DNA from: Pseudomonadota bacterium
GTDB taxonomy: Bacteria; Bdellovibrionota; Bdellovibrionia; Bdellovibrionales; Bdellovibrionaceae
Reading direction: 5' to 3'
Length of the DNA: 63,802 nt
NCBI GenBank assembly: GCA_021300175.1
Contig: JAJTIC010000050.1
Coordinates: 1-63,802 of the forward strand
A program made the translations under genes and the position numbers. Each line of letters begins with the position of its first letter. The first letter of the stretch is position 1. Below the pieces are notes generated by a model. The model worked only from the letters and a program-made list of their open reading frames with translations. It made no database searches and was not told the origin of the DNA. Positions 25,127-33,477 of this stretch are shown piece after piece.

Positions 25127-26208
25127 TTAGAAAGTTTTTTTTTAGAATTCTTTATCTGAGTTTTTCTCTTTTCCTTGGCGGCTGCCAGCTTCCCTACTAC
25201 CTCAAGAGTGCTGCTGGTCAGTTTTCTTTACTCTCTTCGAGAGTCCCCGTAGAAAAAGCTCTTCAAGATCCGTCCCTCAGGGCAGAAGAAAAGCAAAAGC
25301 TGAGCTTGGCTCAAGAGGCCCGACAATTTGCAGAACAAGAGCTTGGCCTTGAAAGCTCAAAAAATTATACGAGCTATGTAGCTCTCGATCGCCCTTATGT
25401 CACTTATGTCGTCTCAGCTTCGCCCAAGTGGGAACTCAAAGCCTATGAGTGGAGCTATGCTTTCGTGGGAAAAATGCCCTACAAAGGATTCTTCACTGAA
25501 GCGGATGCTCAAGCCGAAGAGCAAGGCCTCGTGAAAGAAGGCTTTGATACATTTCTCAGAGGAGTTTCCGCCTATTCAACTCTGGGCTGGTTTAAAGATC
25601 CGATCCTGTCTTCGATGCTTCGATACGCAGACCATGATTTAGTGAATACGATCATTCACGAAACCACCCACGTGACTTTGTATATTAAAAATTCAGCCGA
25701 CTTTAACGAGCGTTTTGCGACTTGGGTTGGAAACAAAGGAACAGAGATGTTTTACTTAAAAAAAGAAGGCCCCGAGAGCCCCACAGTTGAAAAGCTCAAG
25801 CAAGAATTACACGACGAAAAAATTTTTTCGGAATTTATCAGCCAAGAGATCAAAGATCTCAAATCTTGGTACAACTCACTGCCTGACAATCAAAAAAGCG
25901 AAGATCTTCGCCGTGCAAGAATGAAAGACATCCAAACAAGATTCAAAGAAAAAATCAGCCCACAACTCAAGTCACAGCTCTATGCACGATTTCCCGAAAT
26001 TACTCTGAACAATGCACGACTTAGCCTCTATTCCACTTATAACAAGGATCTACATCTTTTCGATGAAGCTTTTGAAATCGCTCACAGAGACTTTCGAAAG
26101 TTCTTAGATCTTATTAAATCTCTCGAAAGCCATCAAGATCCAGAGGCGGGACTTCAAGAAATTATTCAGCGTCAGAAGAAAACAGCATCGACGAAGTCGG
26201 CGGCTTAG
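25114..26208 (+). CDS. Putative zinc aminopeptidase lipoprotein (DUF2265/PF10023-like)
   Basis: 364 residues. Short signal with lipobox LGGC (about residue 23), so lipid-anchored. The metal site is HETTHVTLYIKNSADFNERFATWVG: HExxH followed by the downstream Glu in the order seen in the putative aminopeptidase family. C-terminal half is helical and charged. The GTG start overlaps the barrel gene and has no strong ribosome site, so translation is probably coupled. Its 3' end overlaps the convergent 26162 gene by 47 bases, unusually long. Confidence 0.85.
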   Translation: MGPLIRKFFFRILYLSFSLFLGGCQLPYYLKSAAGQFSLLSSRVPVEKALQDPSLRAEEKQKLSLAQEARQFAEQELGLESSKNYTSYVALDRPYVTYVVSASPKWELKAYEWSYAFVGKMPYKGFFTEADAQAEEQGLVKEGFDTFLRGVSAYSTLGWFKDPILSSMLRYADHDLVNTIIHETTHVTLYIKNSADFNERFATWVGNKGTEMFYLKKEGPESPTVEKLKQELHDEKIFSEFISQEIKDLKSWYNSLPDNQKSEDLRRARMKDIQTRFKEKISPQLKSQLYARFPEITLNNARLSLYSTYNKDLHLFDEAFEIAHRDFRKFLDLIKSLESHQDPEAGLQEIIQRQKKTASTKSAA

Positions 26209-26662
26209 GCTTTTCTTCTTTGGACTTTTCTTCTTTAGGCTTTTCATCCTTGGATTTTTCAGGATTTGAAATCATATTCTTTAACTTCTGACTGAGATCA
26301 TTTTTTAAAACAAAATACTGATTGGCTTTCTGTGGGCCTAGTATTTTTTGCATTCGATCAATTTCTTCCAAATTGACATCTTGGTACTTTTTTAAAGTTT
26401 GCCGATAAAGACTTAATTTACTTTTGGCTTTCGAAGCTTCCGTGGAACCCATGGCGACGAGATGTTTTTGAATTTCTTCATTGAAATAAAATCGTTTGAG
26501 ATTGAGTTCTCGGACTGTGTCTGAAAACTGTTTTTCTTCGGTAACAGAAAGTTTAAGCTCTTCAGAAACTTTCCAGATAAAAAGCTCTTCGAGACGGTTC
26601 TTGGAGGCCTCTGCCCAAGAACCAGCCAAAATCAAAAAGCTCATTAAAACCCAAATTCTCAT
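26162..26662 (-). CDS. Periplasmic helical protein of the ECF sigma module (Spy/CnrX-like)
   Basis: 166 residues. Signal peptide MRIWVLMSFLILAGSWAEA, then ~105 residues of amphipathic helices (LKLSVTEEKQFSDTVRE..., MQKILGPQKANQYFVLKND) in the style of Spy/CpxP or metal-sensor periplasmic proteins, and a tail with KPKEEKSKEEKPK-type repeats. ATG start preceded by AGGGC; a TTG four codons earlier is less likely. Lying 31 bases downstream of the anti-sigma gene, it probably senses or buffers envelope stress. No LTxxQ motif is clear, so family membership is inferred from size, location and context. Confidence 0.75.
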   Translation of the reverse strand: MRIWVLMSFLILAGSWAEASKNRLEELFIWKVSEELKLSVTEEKQFSDTVRELNLKRFYFNEEIQKHLVAMGSTEASKAKSKLSLYRQTLKKYQDVNLEEIDRMQKILGPQKANQYFVLKNDLSQKLKNMISNPEKSKDEKPKEEKSKEEKPKPPTSSMLFSSDAE

Positions 26663-26693
26663 GCCCTGCCCCAAGTGAAGGGCAACAGAAAAC

Positions 26694-27221
26694 TTAAGGC
26701 CCCATCACCTTTTGAAATTGATGAATACTTAAATCATCGAAATTTTCAGAAGCAGCGTCCACAAAAAAGTCACTGGCCCCCTGATAACTTGTCAGCTGAG
26801 CTAGACTTTGGGGGTCCTGCATCGCCAATATGACCATCTCTTCAAACGCTTGCTTCTGAGCCAGATGTGTTGAGTTTTCTGAAGTCAAAGGAGTTTGAAC
26901 GACAACGGCGAGAAAGATCGCCAAGAAAGCAGAAGCCGCAGTCACAGGTCTTTTTATTTTGCTAAGTACTGTGGGCTGCGGAACAGGAAGAATTTCTTTC
27001 TGTTCAACTTGGGCCATGATCTTCTCGTGCATTTGTTCAAAAAAATCCTCACTGAGTTCTGGAAGCTCCCCCGAGAAATTCTCGAGGCTCTCCTTTGTTT
27101 CTTTGAGATCATTCAACTCTTGTTGAGCTTGCCAGTTTTCAGCCAGCTCGCGCTTCATTTCCAGCCAAAGGGCTGGGTCTGCTTCACTTTCGAGATAATC
27201 AATAATCCATTGCTCTTTCAT
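26694..27221 (-). CDS. Anti-sigma factor with one membrane segment
   Basis: 175 residues. Cytoplasmic acidic helical part (1-90), a hydrophobic helix (about 94-110, TAASAFLAIFLAVVVQT) and a periplasmic tail of ~65 residues. The ATG overlaps the sigma factor stop in an ATGA arrangement, as usual for ECF sigma / anti-sigma pairs. It lacks the His-x3-Cys-x2-Cys zinc motif, so it is not a redox-type anti-sigma. Function inferred from position and layout. Confidence 0.82.
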   Translation of the reverse strand: MKEQWIIDYLESEADPALWLEMKRELAENWQAQQELNDLKETKESLENFSGELPELSEDFFEQMHEKIMAQVEQKEILPVPQPTVLSKIKRPVTAASAFLAIFLAVVVQTPLTSENSTHLAQKQAFEEMVILAMQDPQSLAQLTSYQGASDFFVDAASENFDDLSIHQFQKVMGP

Positions 27222-27841
27222 GATTCTACCTCTGCCACACGGCGGTTGATTTCAGTAAAAAACGTGTTCATTTCTTGAGTCCACTGAGCTAAATCTTTGT
27301 TCGACGACAACTCATCTTTCAGTCTCATTAAAGCATGGCGATAGTTGGCCTTTGCCGTGTCATAAGGACAGTCCATGACTTCTGCAATTTCTTTGAAGCT
27401 CATGTCTTCATAGATCCTCATCACCAAAGCTGTCTTTTGTTTGAACGGTAGCTGATCCACATGAGTCTGAATCAATTGTGAAACAGCGTTGTGGACCAAA
27501 GAAGCTTCGGCTTGGGCATTCACAGCCAACGGCACATCTTCGATGTCAGACATATCATCCATGCGATCACGGAGTTTGTTTTTGGCTGTGTTCACACAAA
27601 TTTGGAACAACCAGCTCTTGAATGTTGATCGAGCTTCGAATGAGCTCAAACGTTCATAAGCTTTAATAAAACTCTCCTGAACCACATCCTCCGCTGCATC
27701 CAAATCCTTGACGAAACGGTATGCTACTCGAAGAAGCGGCTTCTGATGCCTCTTCACCAACGTTGAGAACGCTTTCCGGTCGCCTTCCATCACGAGACTG
27801 ACAATCTCGTTGTCTGTGAGATTCCCACTGATCTCAGCCAT
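27218..27841 (-). CDS. ECF-family RNA polymerase sigma factor (RpoE-like)
   Basis: 207 residues. Region 2 is visible in VKRHQKPLLRVAYRFVKD, AEDVVQESFIKAYERLSSF and FKSWLFQICVNTAKNKLRD; region 4 in LPFKQKTALVMRIYEDMSFKEIAEVMDCPYDTAKANYRHAL in segments. The unusual extension is a ~35-residue C-terminal tail after region 4. ATG with AGGGGTGA upstream; a longer frame is not family-like. First gene of the sigma/anti-sigma/periplasmic operon. Three TTGAGTCA-type repeats lie in its upstream region. Confidence 0.95.
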   Translation of the reverse strand: MAEISGNLTDNEIVSLVMEGDRKAFSTLVKRHQKPLLRVAYRFVKDLDAAEDVVQESFIKAYERLSSFEARSTFKSWLFQICVNTAKNKLRDRMDDMSDIEDVPLAVNAQAEASLVHNAVSQLIQTHVDQLPFKQKTALVMRIYEDMSFKEIAEVMDCPYDTAKANYRHALMRLKDELSSNKDLAQWTQEMNTFFTEINRRVAEVES

Positions 27842-28007
27842 ATGACTCACCCCTGTCGAAAAAAGGTTAATCTTTTGTACTTTTTCTAGGTTCGCGAGCT
27901 GCAGAAGCAATTGAAGTGAACCCGAACATCCTTGCTGAATAGTTGTGCAATCGAGAGGCCACAATTTGGTGTCAAAAAGGCATAAGTATTTGATAAGACT
28001 TAGTTTT

Positions 28008-28047
28008 TTGACTCATAAGTAAACCTTATTGAGTCAGGATTGAGTCA
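28008..28047. promoter_or_regulatory. Three TTGAGTCA-type repeats upstream of the ECF sigma gene
   Basis: TTGACTCA (28008-28015), TTGAGTCA (28029-28036) and TTGAGTCA (28040-28047) lie in the 236-bp gap between the sigma start and the cyclase stop. The first and second form an almost symmetrical inverted repeat with flanking ATAAG and CTTAT. On the minus strand TTGACTCA could also serve as a -35-like element. No matching -10 is clear. Confidence 0.4.
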
Positions 28048-28077
28048 AGATAAAGAGATCATTTAGATTTCTGAGAT

Positions 28078-29007
28078 CTAAGCAGACACAGTCACGCGAT
28101 TACGACCTGAGTGTTTGCTCTGATAGAGGGATTGATCTGCGCGATCCAATAAAGCATCCCAGGAGGTTTCTTCGAGCTTGCGCGTGGCAATACCCACACT
28201 GATCGTCACTGGTATCTTTATGCCCTCGTAATCAAATTCAGCGCTTTCAATAGTAGTTCTGATCCGCTCGGCCACTTCGAGAGCTGTTTTAACCCCTGCC
28301 CCCGGAAGAAGTATCACAAACTCTTCACCGCCATACCTGGCAAAGTAATCGTTCCCTCGAATCATTTTTTGACCCACGATGCGCGAGAGCTCTTTGAGCA
28401 CATAATCGCCTGCAGAGTGCCCATAGGTGTCGTTGATCTTTTTAAAAAAATCGATGTCAAAAATAAGAACACTCAATTCTTCCGTCAGAAACTCAGACCG
28501 CTTGATCGCCTCGGGTCCCTTTTCGAGCAAGGCACCTTTCGAAAAGGCCCCCGTCAAACCATCTTTCAGTGCTTTCTCGTTCAGTTCCTTGTTCGCCAAA
28601 GTCTCTAAGCTTCCTTTTTCAAGAAACTTCAAAATAACACTGCCAGTTTTAATGCGGTCATCATTCTGTAAGCGATAGGGTGTCATCGGTGCCAATGTTG
28701 TTTTCTCATTGATCACCGTTTTATTCGCTGAGCCCATATCCGCCACTGTGACTTCAGTGCCATTCACGATAAATCGGGCATGGCTCCGTGAAACTGATTT
28801 GTCATCGATATAAATATGTGAATCAATGCTTCGCCCAAGATTGACTTCACTCGAAGTGAGAGGGAACTGTCGTCCCACGTATCCCGGAGGCCCCACGAGG
28901 ACAATCAAAGCTGGCGGAGCATCGTCCGCAGCTTTCACTCGACCAGTGAATGTTCCCGTCGAGACGATACTCGTTTTTTCAATTTCGTCTTCACCCTGAG
29001 GCACCAT
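28078..29007 (-). CDS. dgcB: FHA-GGDEF diguanylate cyclase, DgcB-like
   Basis: 309 residues. A ~30-residue N-terminal tail with Thr residues (EKTSIVSTGTF) precedes an FHA phosphopeptide-binding domain (~35-125: VNLGRSIDS, SVSRSHARF, GSANKTVIN) and a GGDEF domain (~145-309: FDIDFFKKINDTYGHSAGD, then signature GGEEF). An inhibitory I-site RGND sits five residues before GGEEF, so product feedback is expected. This matches DgcB of Bdellovibrio bacteriovorus, where the FHA domain reads the protein's own phosphorylated tail and the enzyme is needed for prey invasion. Orthology is inferred from architecture. Last gene of a seven-gene minus-strand run. Confidence 0.93.
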   Translation of the reverse strand: MVPQGEDEIEKTSIVSTGTFTGRVKAADDAPPALIVLVGPPGYVGRQFPLTSSEVNLGRSIDSHIYIDDKSVSRSHARFIVNGTEVTVADMGSANKTVINEKTTLAPMTPYRLQNDDRIKTGSVILKFLEKGSLETLANKELNEKALKDGLTGAFSKGALLEKGPEAIKRSEFLTEELSVLIFDIDFFKKINDTYGHSAGDYVLKELSRIVGQKMIRGNDYFARYGGEEFVILLPGAGVKTALEVAERIRTTIESAEFDYEGIKIPVTISVGIATRKLEETSWDALLDRADQSLYQSKHSGRNRVTVSA

Positions 29008-29046
29008 GTTGATCAGTGTAAAAGTTTATGATTCTTCACTCAAGCC

Positions 29047-30258
29047 TCATGAGTTAAGTATTTTCTTCGCTAGCCTCTTGCCCAGCTCCACACCCGGTTG
29101 ATTATAAGCATCGATCTCAAGCATTTCCCCAAGCGTTCCTACCACCAGCATCCATGCCATCATCAAATGAGCTAGACCTTCTTCTTGCGAACTTTCGAGC
29201 TTCAGCGTGAGCACAGATGCACCTTCTGATGCTAAGCTTTCCGCCGTGGCTTGCGCTTCCGCTCCTAAAAGCTGACCCAAGGTTTTTCCCTGCATGAAAG
29301 CATAATCTGAAAAGTGAGACTTCTTGAGAGATTTTCCCTTTTCAGTGTCAGCAAATCGGATGAACACCAACCATTTATCTCGGGCCCCTTCCATCAACTG
29401 CTGTAAAACCGAATGCTGATCGATGGCACCGATCGCGCCCACAGGAAATGAGACTCGCGGAGCAGGCTTTCCATAAAGATCTTCTTTCTTAGCCAAAGAT
29501 TCCGCCCAGAGCTGCTGTAACCATCCCCCAAAAAATCGACAAGAAGAAGAGTAGAACCAAAAAAAAGTAACCCACTCTTGACGCTCAAAGCTGGCCCAGG
29601 CTTGAGCCGCTAATTCGGTGACCAAAGCTGATTGTTGACGGGCCTTCTTGATGCCCTGGCGAAAACCTTCAAGATTGAGACCTAAAAAGGCCGCTGGCAA
29701 CATTCCCACAGCCGTAAACACAGAAAATCTTCCGCCGATATCTACGGGGATTTCCAATTGAGCCACGCGGTGCTTCTGGGCCCACTCCACCAGTGGTGAA
29801 CTCTTATTTTCAGAGACGATCGTACAAACCTCGAGATCTGGATTCACTTCTTGAAAAATAAAATCGAGAGAAGTCAGAGTTTCAATCGTAGATCCACTTT
29901 TTGACACAAAAACCCAAGCTGCTTTTTTAGGGTTTTTCAATCGCTGGAGCAGTCGATCAAACTCAAGACCGTCGACATTGTCACAGAAATAAAGTTTTTG
30001 AGCTCGAGCGGGGCTCTCAAGAGCTTCATCAATAGCTCGTGGGCCAAGGCTTGAGCCCCCTATTCCCACAATCACCATCTCTTGGGTCAGAGAATTTAAT
30101 TCTTGAGCTCGCTTTTGAACTTCCGACCAAAGATGTTCTCGGTCCTGGATCTGCAAGTAGCCGAGGTCTTTTCGCGCCACAAGCTTTAGGAAAGCGTCAT
30201 GAGCTTTGAGCAAAACTGAATCAGAGATTTCTCGATTAGTTGATACAATCTTTAGCAT
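29047..30258 (-). CDS. pgi: Glucose-6-phosphate isomerase (short form)
   Basis: 403 residues, in the range of compact bacterial enzymes rather than the ~550-residue E. coli form. SIS-fold signatures: VIVGIGGSSLGPRAIDEAL, WVFVSKSGSTIETL, the family signature DIGGRFSVFTAVGMLPAAF and the C-terminal catalytic-lysine region QPGVELGKRLAKKIL. Interconverts glucose-6-phosphate and fructose-6-phosphate. It begins 22 bases after the phosphoesterase stop and ends 39 bases before the cyclase start. Confidence 0.96.
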   Translation of the reverse strand: MLKIVSTNREISDSVLLKAHDAFLKLVARKDLGYLQIQDREHLWSEVQKRAQELNSLTQEMVIVGIGGSSLGPRAIDEALESPARAQKLYFCDNVDGLEFDRLLQRLKNPKKAAWVFVSKSGSTIETLTSLDFIFQEVNPDLEVCTIVSENKSSPLVEWAQKHRVAQLEIPVDIGGRFSVFTAVGMLPAAFLGLNLEGFRQGIKKARQQSALVTELAAQAWASFERQEWVTFFWFYSSSCRFFGGWLQQLWAESLAKKEDLYGKPAPRVSFPVGAIGAIDQHSVLQQLMEGARDKWLVFIRFADTEKGKSLKKSHFSDYAFMQGKTLGQLLGAEAQATAESLASEGASVLTLKLESSQEEGLAHLMMAWMLVVGTLGEMLEIDAYNQPGVELGKRLAKKILNS

Positions 30259-30279
30259 TTCGCTAGATTATTCGTTCAA

Positions 30280-31392
30280 CTAATGAACTGCAACATCTTC
30301 TTCGATCCGGTGATATCCGCGCCATTCCTTCAAACGCCCACGAGGTCTTCCCCCGTCCTCAGGATACTCAATCAAAACATAAGTGAGCTTAGTGATCTTT
30401 CCTAAAGAGTTAATATCCAACGAAGTAATATCAGTCCAGGTCCCGGTATTAAAATACTCTTTTTCATGACCCCACTGCTTGTATTGATAAACATGAGAGT
30501 GACCAAAAACCACCGTATGAACGCGCTCATCGTTAAGAACTTTTCTTGCAGACTCCGAAAGATCTGGAAAAATGGCGCTTTCAAGGACTACTTGCATCAG
30601 CTTTTTAAAGCCCCAGTTCCGACGAGGATCCTTAACAAAGACAGAACTGAGCAAATACAATATCCCTTTGAAAACAGATTTCAAACTCATCCAAGGTTCA
30701 TTCGTCATCGACCACCGAACCATTTTTGAAAAAGGTCTAATTTTGTCCACAAACGGATAACGATGTTTCACTTTCAACACAAATTCGACAAAAAAATGGG
30801 ATCCAAAGGGTAAATTCAAAATGGGCTCAGCGAGGTCTTTCTTCAGAAAAAATCGTCGGGGATCTAAACGATTGGCCGCTTCGTGCATATGACCATGCTC
30901 GATATGAACACCCTCAAAGTAATACACAATATTTTTATAGCGAATGCTGGTGCCAATCACTTGATTTAAATATTCCCGACAAGCAGGCCAAAGCATCGCT
31001 TGATCATGATTGCCAACCACATAAGTGATTTCATTGCCAGGCTTTGCCGCAAACTCAGACAGAGCTTTGAAAACATTCTGATGCCCACCGACGATAGACT
31101 TAAGCACATCTAAACAAACGCCCTCCGTGAGGACTGTGAGATAATGCCCACGAAAATCAACTTGGAGAAAATTCAAAAAATCCCCGTTGATGATCAGCTC
31201 AACCTGATAATCACGAAAAGCTCCTGAAGAATAATAGTGAATAAATTCCACCAGCTTTTCAGAAAAGAAAAACTCTTCGAGAGAATTGATTCCTCCCGTT
31301 GGAAGAATCTTTCCTTTCCCCAAATGAAGATCTGAAATCACAACTTTAATCTTTTTTAAAGGTGGAGTGGTAGTTTGAGATTGCCCTTCCAT
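30280..31392 (-). CDS. Calcineurin-like metallophosphoesterase
   Basis: About 370 residues. All metal-site blocks are present: VVISDLHLG, INGDFLNFL, VVGNHDQAM, IEHGHMHE and VFGHSHVYQ. The ~100 residues between the GHMH-type block and GHSHV are inserted helices. The substrate is unknown; some relatives cleave UDP-2,3-diacylglucosamine or cyclic nucleotides, but the size and insert do not match LpxH closely. A GTG at 31401 overlaps the previous stop; the ATG at 31392 is as likely and is used here. Confidence 0.85.
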   Translation of the reverse strand: MEGQSQTTTPPLKKIKVVISDLHLGKGKILPTGGINSLEEFFFSEKLVEFIHYYSSGAFRDYQVELIINGDFLNFLQVDFRGHYLTVLTEGVCLDVLKSIVGGHQNVFKALSEFAAKPGNEITYVVGNHDQAMLWPACREYLNQVIGTSIRYKNIVYYFEGVHIEHGHMHEAANRLDPRRFFLKKDLAEPILNLPFGSHFFVEFVLKVKHRYPFVDKIRPFSKMVRWSMTNEPWMSLKSVFKGILYLLSSVFVKDPRRNWGFKKLMQVVLESAIFPDLSESARKVLNDERVHTVVFGHSHVYQYKQWGHEKEYFNTGTWTDITSLDINSLGKITKLTYVLIEYPEDGGRPRGRLKEWRGYHRIEEDVAVH

Positions 31393-31397
31393 AGCAC

Positions 31398-32507
31398 TCA
31401 CTCAGCTTTTTTGATGGGCGCGAGTGTGATTGAAGACTCTTCTGTAGATTCCAGGTTTGAGAGCGCTAATCTCAGAGCTCTGACCGTTCTAGCAAACTGG
31501 TCATTATTCGAATCGAGCTTCGCCTGAAGGTCCGCGGATTTAACTTTTTGCTGCTCAAAATCAGATAACAACTGATCCATCTTACGCTTCAAATCTAAAA
31601 TCTGTTCGTCTTTAGCTCTTAGCAGAGCCACTCGTTCAACTTTAGCAATTTCAAGTCGATTTTCGAGCTCTCGCTCACGAATTCGGACTCTTCTTAAATC
31701 ATTGGCGAGTCGGGACTCAAGCTCTTCGATCTTTGACTTTAAGCGCTGACTCTCAGTATCTCTTTGCGCAGAAGCATCTCTGTAGATTTTTAGCTCTGCT
31801 TCATTGCGCTCTTTGAGCTCGACATTCAGACGGTCTAACTGCTGCAACTTAACAAAGAGATCTTCGCATTTTTGTTTGGAAATATCATTAGCAGAATGGA
31901 GAAGTTCATTTTCCCGGCGCAAAGTCTCGATTTCTTTTTCCAGCTCGACGATTTTTTCTTGTGCCAGTTTCAGAGTTTCAGCTTGTGCTAAAGAAGGCTC
32001 TGTCCCCGTCAGACGAAACTGAGGTTTCGCAGCCCCGACACTGACTTTAGCTTCAGGAACCGCCGGTTCTTTTTTCGCGGAGGAGGCGACCTTGGGCGCC
32101 GAGTAAACTTGAGTCCTGGCTGCGTAAGTAGGCTCTTCAGGCGCTGGCGCCTTATTGGCTTGGACCTGCCCTTCGAGCACTGCTGTCTTTTCGAAGTCGG
32201 GATCTGATCTGAGTTCGTAGGTTTGCCCTGAAAAAGTGTCTTGCTTCTTCGTGGTATCTGCTGATTCTTCTTTGGGCAAATCTTTAATGAGCTTGCTCGG
32301 TAGCAATTCAGGATCTAATCCCTCTGGCAGAGCCATGGAAGTCATCTCATGGGTTGGTTTCGAGGAGTGAACACCCGTTGCGTTCAAAAAAGCACTGCCA
32401 AAGGCAGAGGATGTGCCTTTGCCGATTGAAGGATTTGTGATCTCTTTCAAATCCTTCATAACAGACTTAATGAGGGCATTCTTAGCCGACTTTTTCTTTT
32501 TGCTCAT
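31398..32507 (-). CDS. Cytoplasmic coiled-coil protein, unknown function
   Basis: About 369 residues, no signal peptide. A basic N terminus (MSKKKKSAK) and a ~150-residue low-complexity Pro/Ala/Lys-rich region are followed by a coiled coil from about residue 170 to 350 (heptads rich in Leu/Glu/Arg). It resembles scaffold or filament-associated proteins but matches no family I can name. ATG at 32507 or TTG at 32513; neither has a classical ribosome site. The stop is within 10 bases of the phosphoesterase start, so they are coupled. Confidence 0.8.
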   Translation of the reverse strand: MSKKKKSAKNALIKSVMKDLKEITNPSIGKGTSSAFGSAFLNATGVHSSKPTHEMTSMALPEGLDPELLPSKLIKDLPKEESADTTKKQDTFSGQTYELRSDPDFEKTAVLEGQVQANKAPAPEEPTYAARTQVYSAPKVASSAKKEPAVPEAKVSVGAAKPQFRLTGTEPSLAQAETLKLAQEKIVELEKEIETLRRENELLHSANDISKQKCEDLFVKLQQLDRLNVELKERNEAELKIYRDASAQRDTESQRLKSKIEELESRLANDLRRVRIRERELENRLEIAKVERVALLRAKDEQILDLKRKMDQLLSDFEQQKVKSADLQAKLDSNNDQFARTVRALRLALSNLESTEESSITLAPIKKAE

Positions 32508-32568
32508 TTCCAATCTAAGTATCGGAAATGAAAGAAAACTTCTAAATCATTCGACCTCAGAAAGTGCT

Positions 32569-33477
32569 TTAGCTAATCACTTTCTTATATTGAGACAGTC
32601 GCTCCTCGACCATGGTCAAGGTTACTTTCGATAAAGCATTCACACTGAAGTCTTGAATGGTGAAACTCGCAAGCATTGAGCCTTGAACACAAGCGGCCTT
32701 GAGGTCATTGATCTCTGGCTTGCGCCCTAAGCTTGCCAAATACCCAAAAAATCCACCGGCAAAAGTGTCCCCGGCTCCGGTGGGGTCAATCACTTCAGAA
32801 ATTGGAAATGCTGGCAAAATGAAATATCCACCTTGGCGAGAATAAAGAACAAAACCGTATTCCCCACGCTTGATGACCAGCGCTTGAGGTCCCATTTCAC
32901 AAAGCTTGGGAGCCGCAGAAATAGCATTCTTTGCTCCTGTCAGCATCATAGCTTCACCTTCATTAATGAGCACCACATCCACTTTGCTGAGAACTTTTTT
33001 GAGATCGTCCAACTTCGAAGAAATCCAAAAATTCATCGTATCCATACCCACAAAAAGTGGCTTTTGAACTTGCTCTAAAACTTTTAATTGAAGATCTGGT
33101 GAAATATTCGCCAGGAACACAAGCTTTGAATCTTGATAGTGCTGAGGCAAGCGAGGATCAAACTTTTCAAAAACATTCAGCTCTGTAGCCAATGTTTTTG
33201 CTTCATTCATATTTCCAGCTTCGTAAAATCCTGACCAATGAAAAGTTTTGCCAGGAACTTTGGTCATTCCCGAGAGATCCACTTTGCGCTTTTGAAGCAG
33301 ATCCACGTGCTGGGACTCATAGTCTTCGCCCACCACACCGACCACTCGAACAGGCGCAAACAAAGAAGCAGCCAGAGAAAAATAATTGGCGGATCCACCA
33401 AGGGCTCGGTCCACTTTACCCGAGGGAGTTTGAATCGAATCGTAAGCTAAAGAACCAACCACTAAAATCTCAGACAT
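32569..33477 (-). CDS. PfkB-family carbohydrate/nucleoside kinase
   Basis: 302 residues. Family signatures: N-terminal GGSANYFSLAASLF and C-terminal DPTGAGDTFAGGFFGYL with the catalytic Asp. Substrate unknown; PfkB kinases act on ribose, fructose, adenosine and others, and the residues around the sugar pocket do not point to one. ATG with AGAGGA eight bases upstream overlaps the end of rlmN by eight bases. Confidence 0.92.
   Translation of the reverse strand: MSEILVVGSLAYDSIQTPSGKVDRALGGSANYFSLAASLFAPVRVVGVVGEDYESQHVDLLQKRKVDLSGMTKVPGKTFHWSGFYEAGNMNEAKTLATELNVFEKFDPRLPQHYQDSKLVFLANISPDLQLKVLEQVQKPLFVGMDTMNFWISSKLDDLKKVLSKVDVVLINEGEAMMLTGAKNAISAAPKLCEMGPQALVIKRGEYGFVLYSRQGGYFILPAFPISEVIDPTGAGDTFAGGFFGYLASLGRKPEINDLKAACVQGSMLASFTIQDFSVNALSKVTLTMVEERLSQYKKVIS

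Noticed and set aside
28062-28081. TTAGAT/ATCTAA hairpin at the cyclase stop as a terminator
   Set aside because: AT-only weak six-base stem without a T-run on the minus strand.
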